Assembly (NCBI GenBank): GCA_012845835.1
Contig: JABAKD010000001.1
Coordinates: 8,762,832-8,826,831, forward strand
DNA from: Undaria pinnatifida
Taxonomy: Eukaryota; Sar; Phaeophyceae; Laminariales; Alariaceae
DNA: 64,000 bases
Direction of reading: 5' to 3'
The notes under the pieces are model-generated. The model was not told where the DNA came from, ran no database searches, and saw only the letters and a program-made list of their open reading frames with translations. Of the stretch, positions 39,330-49,771 are shown one piece after another (position 1 is the stretch's first letter; each line of letters starts with the position of its first letter). A program made the position numbers and the translations under genes.

Positions 39330-39690
39330 GACTCTCTACGAGCCCCCCCCCCCCCCTCCCCCCCCCCCCCCCAGCCCCAACAAAAAAAACAAAATAAAAA
39401 CACAGCGATATTCTTTCAAACAAACGTTTCACACATGACATGTGGGCTGCTCGACTCGAGAAAGAGGATGCTTTAAAAATAATGAACGTTGTTACGTGTT
39501 TTTTTTGTTTTGTTTTATGCAAAGGAAAAACTATCGAACGATGACCTTCGGGGTGGCAAAGCAAGGTCACCGTATTTCAGGAGAAGATGCGGCTGGGAGG
39601 GGAGCTGGTTTTCAAAACCGACGTTTTCGTTGAAGAAAAGTTCGGCGGGGGGGGGGGGGGGAGGGGGGATACCATAAAGCGACTCTGACG
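39330..39690 (+). mobile_element. MITE-2 copy
   Basis: Left TCTCTACGAGCCCCCCCCCC, then ACGTTTCACACATGACATGT-GGGCTGCTCGACTCGAG, CTATCGAACGATGACCTTCG, GAGAAGATGCGGCTGGGAGG, and right GAAGAAAAGTTCGGCGGGGG with CCATAAAGCG. Confidence 0.7.
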
Positions 39691-40013
39691 GGTATTGTTA
39701 TTCAAACGGCTGCGGGTAGTTTTTTGGGGGCTCTGTGGTGAGGATCGCCATCAGCCATACATGGAGGTTCATGGCGAAAAAAAAATGTCACCCATCTGAT
39801 CTACACAATTCGACGCGAGTCTTCGACGAGGGAAGACAAAGCTGAACTCTTCTCGCGATAAAAATGAAGGCACGTACCGTAGTGGGGAGGGGGGAGGTTT
39901 GGGCCCGCTATGTGACGCCGGATCGGAGTTACTCTGCTGGGTGGGAGGGCGAGAGATAGAGTAGTGGCGAGGATAATAAATGGAATGAAGGGAAAAAAAA
40001 AACAAAAAAACAC
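39691..40013. other. Unclassified with a repeat shared with 16.3 kb
   Basis: 39846-39945 shares CTTCTCGCGAT, a purine-rich tract and GTGACGCCGGATCGGAGTTA with 16300-16425. A fragment like R-G (GCGGGTAGTTTTTTGGGGGC) is at 39712. Confidence 0.45.
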
Positions 40014-40312
40014 ACATGTTACGATAGGCGTGGTAGCAATTTTTTTTTTTTTTTTTTTCTGAACGATGGTGCTCCGTAGCCCAAAATCGTCGAAAAAAAA
40101 TAGACCACTTTTTTTTTGCATGATCATCTTCTTTGTTGTGCACCGACGCTTCCCATGGGGATTTTTTTTCATCCGATATGCCTCAGTCGTATTCTTTTCT
40201 TTCTCCATGAATCAGTTTTGGGGGGGGGAGAGAGGTCATTGAGCACCCAAATGGAGGAACCTAAAAAGGAAAAAAACAAATGGTTGGTGCACCTCTGTCG
40301 TAGGCACGCGTC
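40014..40312 (+). mobile_element. MITE-1 copy
   Basis: CATGTTACGATAGGCGTGGT at the left and CACCTCTGTCGTAGGCACGC at the right. Interior CTGAACGATGGTGCTCCGTA, CCCAAAATCGTCG, GCATGATCATC, CATGGGGATTTTTTTTCATC, CCATGAATCAGTTTTGGGG. Confidence 0.7.
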
Positions 40313-40427
40313 AAAAATTGGGCACCACAGCCGTTGTTGTTGTTGTTGTTGTTTTTTTCCCCACGGCAAGGTTCAGGGCTTGTGAGAAGCTAGCCACACC
40401 CCAACCCGAGACGCAGGTTGCGATATA

Positions 40428-40549
40428 GAGAGGGTTGCAGTTTTTCTTTTCTCGTCTGAAATGGACCAGTTTTTGAATGACGGGCGGGGGGGGGGGGGGG
40501 GGGGGGGGCTCCTTTAAACCCCAAATCGTCGGGAAAAAAAAATAGTTTC

Positions 40550-40591
<42 letters not shown>

Positions 40592-40905
40592 CTGTTGCTG
40601 TTGCTGTTGTTGTTGTTGTTGATGTAGATGTTGTTGTTGTTGCTGTTGTTGTTGATGTAGATGTTGTTGTTGTTGCATGATTCTAGTTGAAGTGTACTCC
40701 CCGAGGCCATGAGATTTTTTTTTCACCCTGGTACGCGTATACGTATACGTATACACAAAGCGGTTTTACTTTTCTTTCTCCATGATTCGGTTTTCGGGGT
40801 GGAGAGGTCTTAAGCTCCCTAAAATTGAGAAAACGCCTATTCTCAGCAGACAAAAAAAAAAAAAAGTGGCGTGTCGCATCCCTTTATCGCAGTGTACGCA
40901 AAGCT
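40428..40905 (+). mobile_element. MITE-1 copy expanded by a TTG/TGA microsatellite
   Basis: Family blocks (CTCGTCTGAAATGGACCAGT, CCCAAATCGTCGGG, GCATGATTCTAGTTG, CTCCATGATTCGGTTTTCGG, GAGGTCTTAAGCTCC and TTATCGCAGTGTACGC) surround about 120 bp of TTG repeat at 40553-40675 and an ACGTAT run at 40731-40753. A G run is at 40486-40508. Confidence 0.65.
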
Positions 40906-41142
40906 TGCCCCCCCGAAGATCCCTGATTTCTCTCGAGAAAAGTGAAAGTGTAACTCGATGAAGAAATCCATGGTCTAACAGGAATTCGCCAAAAAATCGT
41001 GTTGCTAAAAACTAATGGCATCGTGACATGCCACGATTTGGGGTTCAGACAGAGCCCCCCGTTTGAGTTCAGAAAACAATTTCGCCAAAAAGCGGTGTAG
41101 CACCATGTACACCTCGATATGTAACAACTTGTCGTGGTCTCT

Positions 41143-42096
41143 TCAAGTGGGATGCGGCTCGCCCTTCACGCGACTCGCGCCCGAGTATCTCACGGCGCTT
41201 CGCGTTTGGTGCACGCGATGTCCGCCTCGGGAATTGGAAGCCGCTGATCCGTTTCGATTCGCGCTTCCTGCCCGCATGTGCACCCCTGCTTGTGGGTCCG
41301 AATACGTGACGTCGAGGAGTATCGGCTTGTCGCGGTACTCCGATGCCGTAGCATCTCTTAGTCCACCTGCCTCAATCACGATGTCCGTTCGCAAATCCCT
41401 GTCTGCGTGGAACGGGGCAACGCGTTCCACCTGGTGGCGGATGGACATGCTCTTAAGGATCCGGGAGAGCGCGTGCACAAGGGGTTGGTGCTGGTTCACT
41501 TGCGCGCCCGATCGGTGACACAATCGTGCATGCTGCGTATTAACCTCCGCTTCACCGCAGCATGGGCACCTCGCCGCCAGGAACTCCTCTATCCCCAGAA
41601 ATCTCTTCCCCGCAGTCACAAACTCTGATGCAGGGATGGTTCTAGCTGAGTCTACAGGCCTCGCCCTTAGGAAGGCGGTAGCCCCTGATCCCGATTAACT
41701 CCGTTGCCGGGCCTTGGCCAAGTCTCGTGTCTCCTTCTCGCCTTGAGATTCGCTGGTGTTTCGCTGGGGCCTCGTCTCGGGGAGCTGGCCCAGCGAAGAG
41801 ACGTACCTCTCATAATGTACTCGGTTTACCGGTTTAACCAGTCTATGCTGCGCTTCGCTGGATCTGATAGTTTCATCGTCGTGTGCCGGCAACACGTCTG
41901 CAACTGATGCACCTTGCTCTCCTGCTCTAAAGGCGCTGCCCCGCCAGCTTTCCGGCATGATGTTCGCCATGGCCTCCTCTGAAACCCCATGCACATCGCG
42001 CAGGTCCCTGACGCTGTTCCAGATGCGGCGCACGAGGTCAGAATCGGGCAGCTCCCTCGGGACTTTGTTCTCTATTGCGCCCGTACAGATCAGCAA
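41143..42096 (-). pseudogene. REL-LINE C-terminal endonuclease region
   Basis: Frame 42096-41695 (VPRELPDSDLVRRIWNSVRD ... RLVKPVNRVHYERYV) is followed, after a break, by 41619-41143. The second frame contains C18-x2-C21-x8-H30-x3-C34, a CCHC zinc-binding pattern, then GAQVNQHQPL, LRTDIVIEAGG (D79) and KPILLDVTYSD (D103). The two aspartates match the catalytic core expected of restriction-like endonucleases in this class, which nick the target to prime cDNA synthesis. Broken between the two frames. Confidence 0.75.
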
Positions 42097-42334
42097 GCAC
42101 CTCTGGCACCGTTCCCACTAAGCTCCCAACGGGTGCTGACATCCTCCGGGCTTCAGCCGACGACAGCCCAAATCCTCCGGCCCCCGTGGACAGGCTCTCC
42201 TGCGCCTGTTGATGGGGTTGCAGGGTCAACATGTTTGTCGGGCACCCGTCCGCGACAAACGACGATTCTTCTGCTGCCTCCGGGAGATCGAGCAGTTTCT
42301 CCAGCATCCGCAAGGCGTTGCCATCTGATTTTTT

Positions 42335-42928
42335 TCATGCAGCCAGCGATAGTTCTGGGTCCATCACGCGTTCAAGGTAGGAGGTCCGTTGAACCATAGA
42401 GCCGGTGGAAATCAGGTTGGCTGATTGCTTGCCCGGCATGCGCGACAACATCCGCGCGAGTTGCTCCGCTCCCCCGCTTCGGACTATCTCCATTGCGCTT
42501 TCCCTCGCGTACTCATCTGTGCCGATGGGCACCCCCACCACCTTTACCCCACCACGTTCGGCGATGCTGACGCCAATGCCTTCAAGAAGGGCGATTTGTT
42601 CCGGCGTAGGTACGTGCCCCTCTGGGGGCAGGGCAACCGTTTTGCTCGGGTTGATCGCGATTCCGATGTTGGACAGCTCACGCTGGAGAAAGGGTACCGC
42701 TTCCACAGTATCGGGTGTGATTTCCATCATTCCGATGCCAATATCATCTAGGTAGGCGAATGCCTCTACACCTCTTGAATCGAACTCCGCCCGTGCCCGC
42801 TTCAGCACCGGCAGGAGCATCATGCAGAACAACGCCGGCCCCATGGTATCCCCTTGTTGCATCCCGCTGGAGCAGTGGATCTTCCGCCTTTCTCCCGATT
42901 CCATCTGAAAAAACACGGGCGCAGACAT
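42335..42928 (-). pseudogene. REL-LINE reverse transcriptase, palm part
   Basis: A 197-residue frame with SGMQQGDTMGPALFC (QQGD at residues 24-27), the catalytic FAYLDDIGIGM (YLDD at 59-62), INPSKTVALPPEG and a thumb-like region ending MDPELSLAA. The catalytic pair is intact. A stop at 42335 and a frame change at about 42930 separate it from its neighbours; the region 42313-42038 continues it in another frame. Confidence 0.8.
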
Positions 42929-42934
42929 CTCGCC

Positions 42935-43794
42935 CTAACATTTTGCCACGAACGGTGTAAGCGCCGGCACGCAAGTGGCTGCCTCCGCTAGCATAGCAGT
43001 CCGCTTCACTGTGTTCAATGCGTTGGAGCAATCGGTGAGGATCAGCCATTTTTTTGCCTCGGGATGTACTCTTGCGCGTAGCGCTACCTGTTCCACCCCC
43101 CCTCGTACTTCGACTCCAAACTGTCTCGCTCCACGGTTGGTCTCCTCCGGCCGTGGTCGCCACTGCCGCATGGTTCCGGCCGCAATAAGCCGCCTCAACG
43201 GCATCCCCACGCACACGGGGCGGTATTTTTCACCAGGGCAGTGAGGTTGGATTGCAAGGAAGGCGTTTGGATCATCGATAATTCTTCTCCGGAAGGCTTC
43301 AATGCCAGCTCCGAATTTTTCGCGCCCAAAACCAGTCCTGATTATTGACTGTAAGTGCGAGAAGCGCAGACCGTCGCTTCCCGCGCCTGATGAGGCGTTG
43401 CGAGATTTATGACCTCGAGGGCTACCTGTGGGTCGAGCTTTTCCTCCGGGCGCCAGTTGGGAATACTCCCTTTCTCCTGGTCGGAGGAACTTGTTGCCAC
43501 CGCTGCCGCTGCAGCTTCGGAGACGTAGGCCTGGTTCTCCTCCGGGAACGTTGCTTTCACCCGCTCCCACGTTTCCTCGTTCACCGGCACGCGCGGTTCC
43601 GCGAGGAGGCTGCGTGCTAACACAATCACCCCCCCTCGATGGCGGTATGCTGATGATGCCCTCTTAAACATATCAGCGTCTGTCTCTTCGCGGGCTTGGC
43701 AGATTTGCCTCGTCGACGTTCGACGGGTATACTCCATTAACCACGGAAGCAAAGAGGGCGAGATCACCGCGTTTGGCAGACGCAAACCTCTCAC
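42935..43794 (-). pseudogene. REL-LINE reverse transcriptase, fingers part
   Basis: Frame 43570-42935 carries SDGLRFSHLQSIIRTGFGRE, KYRPVCVGMPLRRLIAAGTM and WLILTDCSNALNTVKRTAML, the last holding the first catalytic aspartate of the palm. Frame 43794-43342 covers the stretch before it (EETWERVKATFPEENQAYVS). The pieces overlap in different frames, so at least one indel lies near 43380-43420. Confidence 0.75.
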
Positions 43795-44314
43795 GCCGTT
43801 TCATTGGGCCATCATGCGAGCGCAGTAGAGCTTGGAGGATGTAACACAACTTGGTTGACCTCAGAAGTGATTGCGGCGTCTCCGATTGTGTGGATTGGCG
43901 ATGCTCTCCCAAGGCTTGATTGAGGAGGCCAAGCACATGGGTGATAAGCTTGGCGTGGGCAGTAGCCAGCCTCGGCTGCACTTTGACAACAGTGACGAGG
44001 CGTTGTTGGAGGTCCTCAAGGGGGACATCATCGAGCGGTCCTGCAATTCCCAACGTGTTTTGGCCCCAGGGATAGCAGAAGCCATCCCGGCGCTCTTCCT
44101 CGCCATCGTCAGGTCTCCCCCCGAGTCCCGCTGCCGTCACGCGTAGTCCAGGGTCGGCCTGAACTGCCGCTTCTATTGCTTCCCGTCTTCCATGGCGGGC
44201 TGTGCATCCCCTTGCTCCGCAGAGAAGCGACGCCTGCGCCCCGCCTCGTCTGACCGCATTCACCACGCACCGCGCATGCATTGCATGTTGACGCCCACAG
44301 CGCAACCCCACCAC
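43673..44314 (-). pseudogene. REL-LINE N-terminal region
   Basis: A 213-residue frame continuous with the element. It ends KLCYILQALLRSHDGPMKRR, ERFASAKRGDLALFASVVNG, then shifts frame into the next piece. A cysteine/histidine-rich start (CGRQHAMHARC ... CGARGCTARH) may be a decayed zinc finger of the kind found at the N-terminus of such elements. Function inferred only. Confidence 0.5.
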
Positions 44315-44329
44315 TCGGTGTCCCGCCTT

Positions 44330-44415
44330 GACAACTGGAGACCCCTTTTGGGAACAAAGTTACTTGAAGGTAGTATAGGGGGGATTGTGAGGGGGGGGCT
44401 TTAAAGGGGTCAAGG
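44330..44415 (-). repeat. R80 copy
   Basis: GACAACTGGAGACCCCTTTT, GGGAACAAAGTTACTTGAAG, GTAGTATAGGGGGGATTGTG, then GGCTTTAAAGGGGTC. Confidence 0.6.
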
Positions 44416-44759
44416 AGGTCTATACCTCCACCAAAGCCTGATTTAGGGGAAAATGATGAAAAGAAAAAACAGCGCTCTAATCGTACCCGATGAGAAAATC
44501 TTAATGGGGCGTGTTGGATTTTCAGACACACGTGTTCTATGATAGAGATTCACCACTTTATTTTCTTTAAGGTTTCCTCAATTCTGGGAGCTTAAGACCT
44601 CTCCCAAAAAAATGATTTGATGTGTGGAGAAAAAATCAAAACTGCTACCACTACCGGAAGAAAAAAAAAAAAAAAACCTATATGTCCGACGATTTTGGGA
44701 TAAGGAATCCCCCCGCGTCATTTCTGAAACCGTGTTTCAGCCAAAAATGCTACCAGGTA

Positions 44760-45977
44760 CCACTCTGTACCGGAATATAGCTCACATTTGGAAAAACCTG
44801 AATATAGTTCGCTTTTGGGGTATTGAGGTATAGAGGGTGATGTTGGTGATCAAAATAGCTGCACATAGACGGTCGAGACGGCCGGAAATTTCGCCCTGAT
44901 GTCTGGAAACACGTCGTTGATCAGCTTCTGTGTATGCGTTGCGCGGCTGACATCCACGCTGTACGTCACCATTGTCCCCGCTGACCTCTTTCTGCTGTTG
45001 CGCTGAGCGGCACGCTGCACCGTGAAAGCGTAGATGCCGATGTTGCCATCGAACTGGCGGTTGCGGCTAGAGTCAAAGCGCGGCCGAGCAACTGCTGCGA
45101 GGAACATGACCTTGATCACGTGGCTCTTGTGCTGGACTTTCCTAATGGGAATATCCTCGCCCTCGTAGCTGTAGTACCGCTGACCCTGCTTGCAGATGTA
45201 GAACCACTTCTCGTCCAGGTGAACGAAGTCGTAGAAGTGGTGGAACTTGTGTGCACACCCAGGGGCGTTCCGCACCCACCTCAACAACCACTCCAGTCTA
45301 GCAGCCTTGCCGTTGTCAGTAAGAAGCGGCTTCAGGAACCTCGAGCACGCGCGTAGGCCTAGCTTCTTGAGGTTTCGAGCTAGAGTTGTCAGCGGAATCT
45401 CCAAAGCTGCGGCAATCGACCTGTGCGTGGTGCGGCTCTTGAGGGGAATCTCCTCTAGCGCCGCCCGTAGAGCGGTGACGTCGATCCCCTTCTGGCCGCT
45501 GTTGCCTTTACGTTTGTTGTGAAGGTCGGGATCTACCTCACTGGCCTCCTTCTTGCTCAAGTACATGCGCCAGTACTTGCCCACCGTGCGTGGATGCTGC
45601 TGGTACATGGCCGCCACTCTCTTGAAGTCACCTTGGACCAAATCTCGCCCTTCAGCAGCTCGGCAACCATGATTTTCTTCTCCGGGGTTGTCAAATTCTT
45701 GCGCTTTGGTGTGTTGGCAGCGCTCTCCGAATCAGCGATGTTAGTAGGTCCGTCAGGAAGTGCTCCAACCGGTGATTCCCGCGAGCAAGCTCTGTTGGCT
45801 GTGTCTTGGCTGCCGCTGAGAGGGTGTGTGTGGTATGCTTTCTGGAAAAGTGCGTTTTGAGGTTTCCCGCCGAAAGAGGTTCTGCACAGCAAAAAAAAAC
45901 GTTTCAAAAAATTCCTAGAACAGCAGGAGTTATGCCGCCAGGAGTCCAAATGTGAACTATATTCCGGTACAGAGTGG
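44760..45977 (-). mobile_element. Mariner-type DNA transposon, internally deleted
   Basis: 1218 bp with 32-bp terminal inverted repeats: the left end starts CCACTCTGTACCGGAATATA, and the right end is its inverse apart from one base. TA dinucleotides flank both ends (44758-44759 and 45978-45979), the Tc1/mariner target duplication. From memory, the TIR resembles the CTCCCTCCGT...AAATA ends of plant Stowaway/mariner elements. The transposase inside has lost its C-terminal half, so this copy needs transposase from elsewhere. Confidence 0.9.
44850..45949 (-). pseudogene. Mariner transposase, frameshifted and C-terminally deleted
   Basis: The first frame, 45949-45560, ends with KRKNLTTPEKKIMVAELLKG. 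A frameshift near 45640 leads into 45641-44850 (263 aa). There QGDFKRVAAMYQQHPRTVGK and THRSIAAALEIPLTTLARNL are helix-turn-helix DNA-binding parts. DFVHLDEKWFY holds the first catalytic aspartate (residue 143), followed by RKVQHKSHVIKVMFLAAVAR. The protein stops at TVYVQLF, where family members continue into the second catalytic aspartate, so the second and third catalytic residues are gone. Sequence and HLDEKWF context are like plant-type mariner transposases (DD39D); this assignment is from memory. Confidence 0.85.
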
Positions 45978-46005
45978 TATACCTTTATCGCAGCACACGC
46001 GTCCC

Positions 46006-46354
46006 TACAGGTACACTAATTATGGTATACCGTTTGTCATCCGACGCGAGCTGCGATAAGAGAAGAAGCGCGTTCTTGGCTGTGAGCTGAAATCGGTTTT
46101 CTCTCTCTGAATATGACCGGGCTCCTTAACCCCCCCCCCCCCCCCCACCACCCAAATGAAAATCGAGTCCTCTCCGGAATTTCATTTTCCTCTTTTGGAA
46201 TAATTTTCGATTGTAGTATGCCTAGGAGGCCGTGGGGTTTGTTAAAATGTGGAGTGTGTCGCAGTTTGTTTCCCCCCCCTCCCCCCCCGCTACATAAATC
46301 AGTTTTTGTGGGAGAGATACGAGGCATCCCACGGGGTACGGAGGGGTGCTATAC
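46006..46354. other. Unclassified, possibly a decayed MITE-1
   Basis: GCTGCGATAAGAG, TCTGAATATGACCGGGCTCC, TTAACCCC and ACATAAATCAGTTTTTGTGG loosely follow MITE-1 order. C runs at 46131-46147 and 46271-46288. Confidence 0.35.
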
Positions 46355-46455
46355 AGCAGATTCTAAGAATTTTCTGAGCTCCTAACGTTTGAGGAAGAAG
46401 TTTAACAAATCACCCGACTGAAACATGCCTTCGACGGCATTCGTTCGCGCAACCC
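46355..46455 (+). repeat. GAGCTC-rich dispersed repeat, copy 6
   Basis: ACAGCAGATTCTAAGAATTT, TCTGAGCTCCTAACG, AACATGCCTTCGACGGCATT and CGTTCGCGCAACCCC, the closest match to 3100-3215. Confidence 0.6.
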
Positions 46456-47175
46456 CAAACCACAAGCTGCTGTGTGCCCTGTCAGTAGCAGTCCAAAAAC
46501 AAACCAATCCTCACTCGGGCCAGAAAACGCTTCGCTAAAAAAAAATGGAAATCCTACAACCCCCGCGGGATCACTCGTACCGGAGTTCCCTCGATGAGCC
46601 AAGAACCTTGCAACAAAGGTGGCACAAAAAAGAAAAACACTGGTTGCGCTGCACCGCTGCCGCTGCAGCAGCGTGGGTCGTCCGACAAACGTGCAGTGTG
46701 AGTGTCAACACCCACACAGCAAAAGAAAAGATATATATATATACATATATATGGCGAGACAATCGAAAATACAAATACAGACCCCCACGAAAAGTAAAAA
46801 AAAAAAAAGCAGAGTGTCGTCCCCACGGTATGAACGGGGTATGATAGGGAGTTGCACTATTTTGGGAGGCCAAACGTTTTCCGATCTTCTTGTGGCTGAT
46901 TTCCTCTCAAGTACGGTGAACTGCTGTCGGTTAAATGAGAGTATGATCATATTTCGGCTGTGTTGGGTTTATTTTGGACTATGCGCACAGAAACGTTGAT
47001 CGGGTTGCGCGAGTGAGTGCTTTCGACGGTCATGCTTAAGGGGGGAGGGGGTGAGATATATGAGCTAGCTCCTGATGTTAGGAACCCCATAAACCCCTGC
47101 TTAACGCCTAGCCTGGGATGACTCAGCGCAAAACCATTAAGAGTCCAACAACCAACAGCAACAAAAATACTGGAT
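46456..47175. other. Unclassified
   Basis: Nothing recognised apart from a short TATATA run (46732-46751), an A run (46798-46808) and a C/T-rich complement near 47039-47050. A weak MITE-1-like ending (CAAGAACCTTGCAACAAAGG) is at 46600. Confidence 0.35.
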
Positions 47176-47325
47176 GTTGTTGTTGTTGTTCTCACATTTT
47201 AACTCGCATAATCAAGTCCGTGGTCACAGGACAGGCTCCAGTCGCTCTGGAGCAGAGAAATTCCCCAGGGAAAAAACACAAACAAACCAAAGGCGGTACA
47301 CGTATATATAACAGCTGACTTGTGC
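47176..47325 (-). mobile_element. LINE-1 3' end, 5'-truncated
   Basis: GTTGTTGTTGTTCTCACATT, AACTCGCATAATCAAGTCCG, TGGTCACAGGACAGGCTCCA, GTCGCTCTGGAGCAG, CCCCAGGGAAAAAACACA and AGGCGGTACACG. The copy stops after CAGCTGAC. Confidence 0.8.
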
Positions 47326-47443
47326 GTCCCATACGTCATCCTGGCTCTATCCCCCTCGAGCCCGCTGGGGGGGGGGGGGCAGTTCCCCCCCCCTATGCGC
47401 TCCCCCAAGAAGCATCAAACGATACTGTTATTACACGCGTGCT

Positions 47444-47890
47444 ACGATAGAGGCGGTACGCTTTTGGCTAAAACGGTTTCTGAAACGACGAGGGCTCCTC
47501 AACCCATAACCCCAAGTCGTCGGAATGCCGCATGTTTTTTTTTTCTCGTTGTTAATTTTTGTGTACCTAGCTCATGGGTTGCACTTTTCAATTTTGCTCA
47601 AAATCAGTTTTTGGGTGAGGCATAAAGCTCCTCAAGGGGGGGGGGGGACCGGGGGGGAGGGGGGTGGGGGTAGGGGGCGGGGGGGGAGAGGTGGGAGGGG
47701 GGGGGGAAGGGAGGGGGGGGGGGGAGAGGGAGGGGGGGGGGGGGGAGAGGGGGGGGGGGAGGGGAGGGGAGGGGGGAGGGTTGCACTTTTGGATTTTGCT
47801 CAAAATTCTCTGTTTGGGTAAGGTTTAAAGTTTCCTCAAGCCAACAACCGCAGAGAAGAAACAGGCGCACCTCTTCTACCGCAACATTTC
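47444..47890 (+). mobile_element. MITE-1 copy with a large G-rich expansion
   Basis: Left ACACGCGTGCTACGATAGAG with GGCTAAAACGGTTTCTGAA and CCCCAAGTCGTCGG. Right GCGCACCTCTTCTACCGCA. Between them, 47637-47780 is a run of G with interspersed A or T. GCACTTTT.ATTTTGCTC occurs on both sides of it (47581 and 47781), so a duplication framed the expansion. Confidence 0.65.
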
Positions 47891-48289
47891 GTCGATAATA
47901 AGCTCTTACAGAAAAGCAGGAGAAAACCAACGAAAAAACCCACAAAAAAAAAACAGGACACCTAGATCTATGCACAGAGATCGTTGGAATTTGTTGGAAA
48001 TCAGCTTGTATTTTTATAATTCGTAATAGTATTTCTTTCATGTACGAGCTGCGACACGTTGAACAGATGATCTACCCCCACTCGGCGATCTAGATCTTCC
48101 AGTAGGTAGGGGATATATGTAAGGTCTAGCTCACGTTACCGGGTGGGAGCCGTACGATCTGCATGATCTAGCATGATCTAGCACATGGTTCGAGGGTTGG
48201 ATCTGAACTGTCTATATATAGATCCCGGCACAACATCTCATAATGGCAGATACAGGATCTATAGTTTTTAGTGTAGATTTTCTGTAAGA
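47891..48289. other. Unclassified, AT-rich with GATC words
   Basis: GATCT/AGATC words become frequent from 48070 (GCATGATCTAGCATGATCTA near 48160-48180), leading into the 9-bp array. Confidence 0.4.
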
Positions 48290-48510
48290 TCTATATGATC
48301 TGTGTGATATATGGTCTATATGATCCGTATGATATCTATATGATCTATATGATCTATATTATTTTTATGATATATGATTTTCATGATCTATATGATCTTT
48401 ATAATCTATATGGTCTATATGATCTACATGATCTATATGATATATATGACCTATACAATCTATGTGATCTATATGATCTATACGACCTATATGATCTATG
48501 TCGTGATCTG
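48290..48510. repeat. 9-bp satellite, unit GATCTATAT, about 23 copies
   Basis: Degenerate tandem array (GATCTATAT, GATATATAT, GACCTATAC and similar). Open frames of YDLYDLYDL or IYMIYM type are artefacts. The period and GATC core are shared with the arrays at 3.3 and 38.5 kb. Confidence 0.85.
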
Positions 48511-48564
48511 TCAGAGGTGTGTAAGCTTCCCCTTCGGGATGTGGTTGGCGTTAAATCCCCAGGG

Positions 48565-48785
48565 CTTTTAACGGGTCATGACCCGACCCGACCCGACCCG
48601 ACCCGACCCGCGGATCATCATGCCAGGAAGTTCTCAAAACCTCGTGGGTCGAGCGGGGTCGGGTCAGGGCGTGTTTAAAAAGCTCACGGGACGGGACGTG
48701 TCAGGTCGGGTCAGAAGCGTTTCAAATCTCGCGGGTCGGCACGACGGGTTTACCCTGATTCGACCTGATCCGGGGGTGTCGCACG
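48565..48785. repeat. GACCC/GGGTC repeat
   Basis: ACCCGACCCGACCCGACCCG near 48580-48608 and, inverted, GTCGAGCGGGGTCGGGTC and GTCAGGTCGGGTCAG further on. Related to 23590-23985. Confidence 0.7.
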
Positions 48786-49357
48786 CTGAAAAGAGGGGAA
48801 CACCGAATAATACATCCGCGTATCTGGTATGAGCTACATCAGGCGCAGTACATAAAAAAAAAACTCTTGAAAACTAACGAGAAAAAGATAGCCACACGCA
48901 AGTAAACCGGGCATGTAACGTCGACCGGGCCAAACGAGTTTATAGTTTAGCACAATATACGCGCTCTAGTGTTTTTTTTTGTTTTGTTTTGTACAGTTTT
49001 TTTTCAGCTTTTAGTCTTCCAGGTTTTTGTTCGAGTTTATAGTTTGATTTATAAAAACGCAGGTTTTTGAGTTTTTTTCGGTTAGATTAAATATAGAGGG
49101 GTTTTGAGCTCATAGCTTAGTTTATATACAAGGGTTTTGAGTTTGAGAACTTTTCGTAGCTTAGTTTGTTCAGGTTTTTGAGCTTATTTAGTTTACTTTA
49201 TGCCTGGTACACAGATATTGGGAGCTAGTTAGTAGATCAGTCTACCTATACGTAATAAGCCATAGGATTTCAAGTCCATTCATTTTTTTTTTTACCGGAA
49301 GTCAGCTTTGTTTAAGGTTCTATATTTAGACTATATATTTATGTGGATTTCTACATT
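48786..49357. other. Unclassified, with a GTTTTTGAG-type repeat
   Basis: 49015-49215 repeats TTTTTGAGTTT / AGTTTATAGTTTAG words four or five times with variable spacing, a degenerate minisatellite. Otherwise nothing recognised. Confidence 0.4.
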
Positions 49358-49515
49358 TTTTCACACTTCTCCTACTTTCCAGCTTTTTCTGGACAACAAG
49401 CCGTGGTCACAGGTGTCGTCCCTTCTTCCCCCCGGTTCTTGCCTCCATTTTTCTTTTTGTCGCGCATAGGGCTCAGCAATCCCACTGCTGTGCTCGTCTA
49501 CTTTTCATCTCCGTG
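49358..49515 (-). mobile_element. SINE-L, 5'-truncated copy
   Basis: TTTTTTCACACTTCTCCTAC, TTTCCAGC, CAAGCCGTGGTCACAGGTGT, GCGCATAGGGCTCAGCAATC; the tRNA head is missing. Confidence 0.75.
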
Positions 49516-49574
49516 TTCATGAGACCCCTCAAGCCCCCTAAGTGAAGCACGCCAAAAAAAAGAACGCGTTACTC

Positions 49575-49727
49575 GTAGACTGATTCTACGATAGCCTCCC
49601 CCCCCCAAAAAAAAAAAAAAAAAAAACCCGACGGTTTTCTTCAACGAATGTTTCATGGCTGCTCGACACGAGGAAGGATGCTAGATGGAAAAAACATCCT
49701 CTCATTAACTTTTCTTGTTTGCGAAGG

Positions 49728-49771
<44 letters not shown>

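Larger units (their letters stand above)
41100..44320 (-). mobile_element. REL-LINE, non-LTR retrotransposon, degraded
   Basis: About 3.2 kb of coding remnant on the minus strand. In order from high to low coordinate it has an N-terminal region of unknown function, the reverse transcriptase, then a C-terminal zinc-binding and restriction-like endonuclease region. That order (endonuclease after the reverse transcriptase) marks the older lineages of non-LTR elements and separates it from LINE-1 here. Ends are not defined: an R80 repeat abuts the 5' side (44330-44410) and no clear tail is visible near 41.0-41.1 kb. Confidence 0.8.
44525..46005 (-). mobile_element. MITE-1 copy split by a mariner-type element
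   Basis: Left part 44525-44759: CACACGTGTTCTATGATAGA, CTCAATTCTGGGAGCTTAAG, CCGACGATTTTGGGATAAGG, CCGCGTCATTTCTGAAACCG. Right part 45978-46005: ACCTTTATCGCAGCACACGC. Removing 44760-45977 plus one TA rejoins a normal MITE-1 end, which dates the mariner insertion after the MITE. Confidence 0.75.

Noticed and set aside
41143-44314. R2-type element inserted in rDNA
   Set aside because: No ribosomal RNA sequence flanks the element; only an R80 repeat and unclassified DNA are adjacent.
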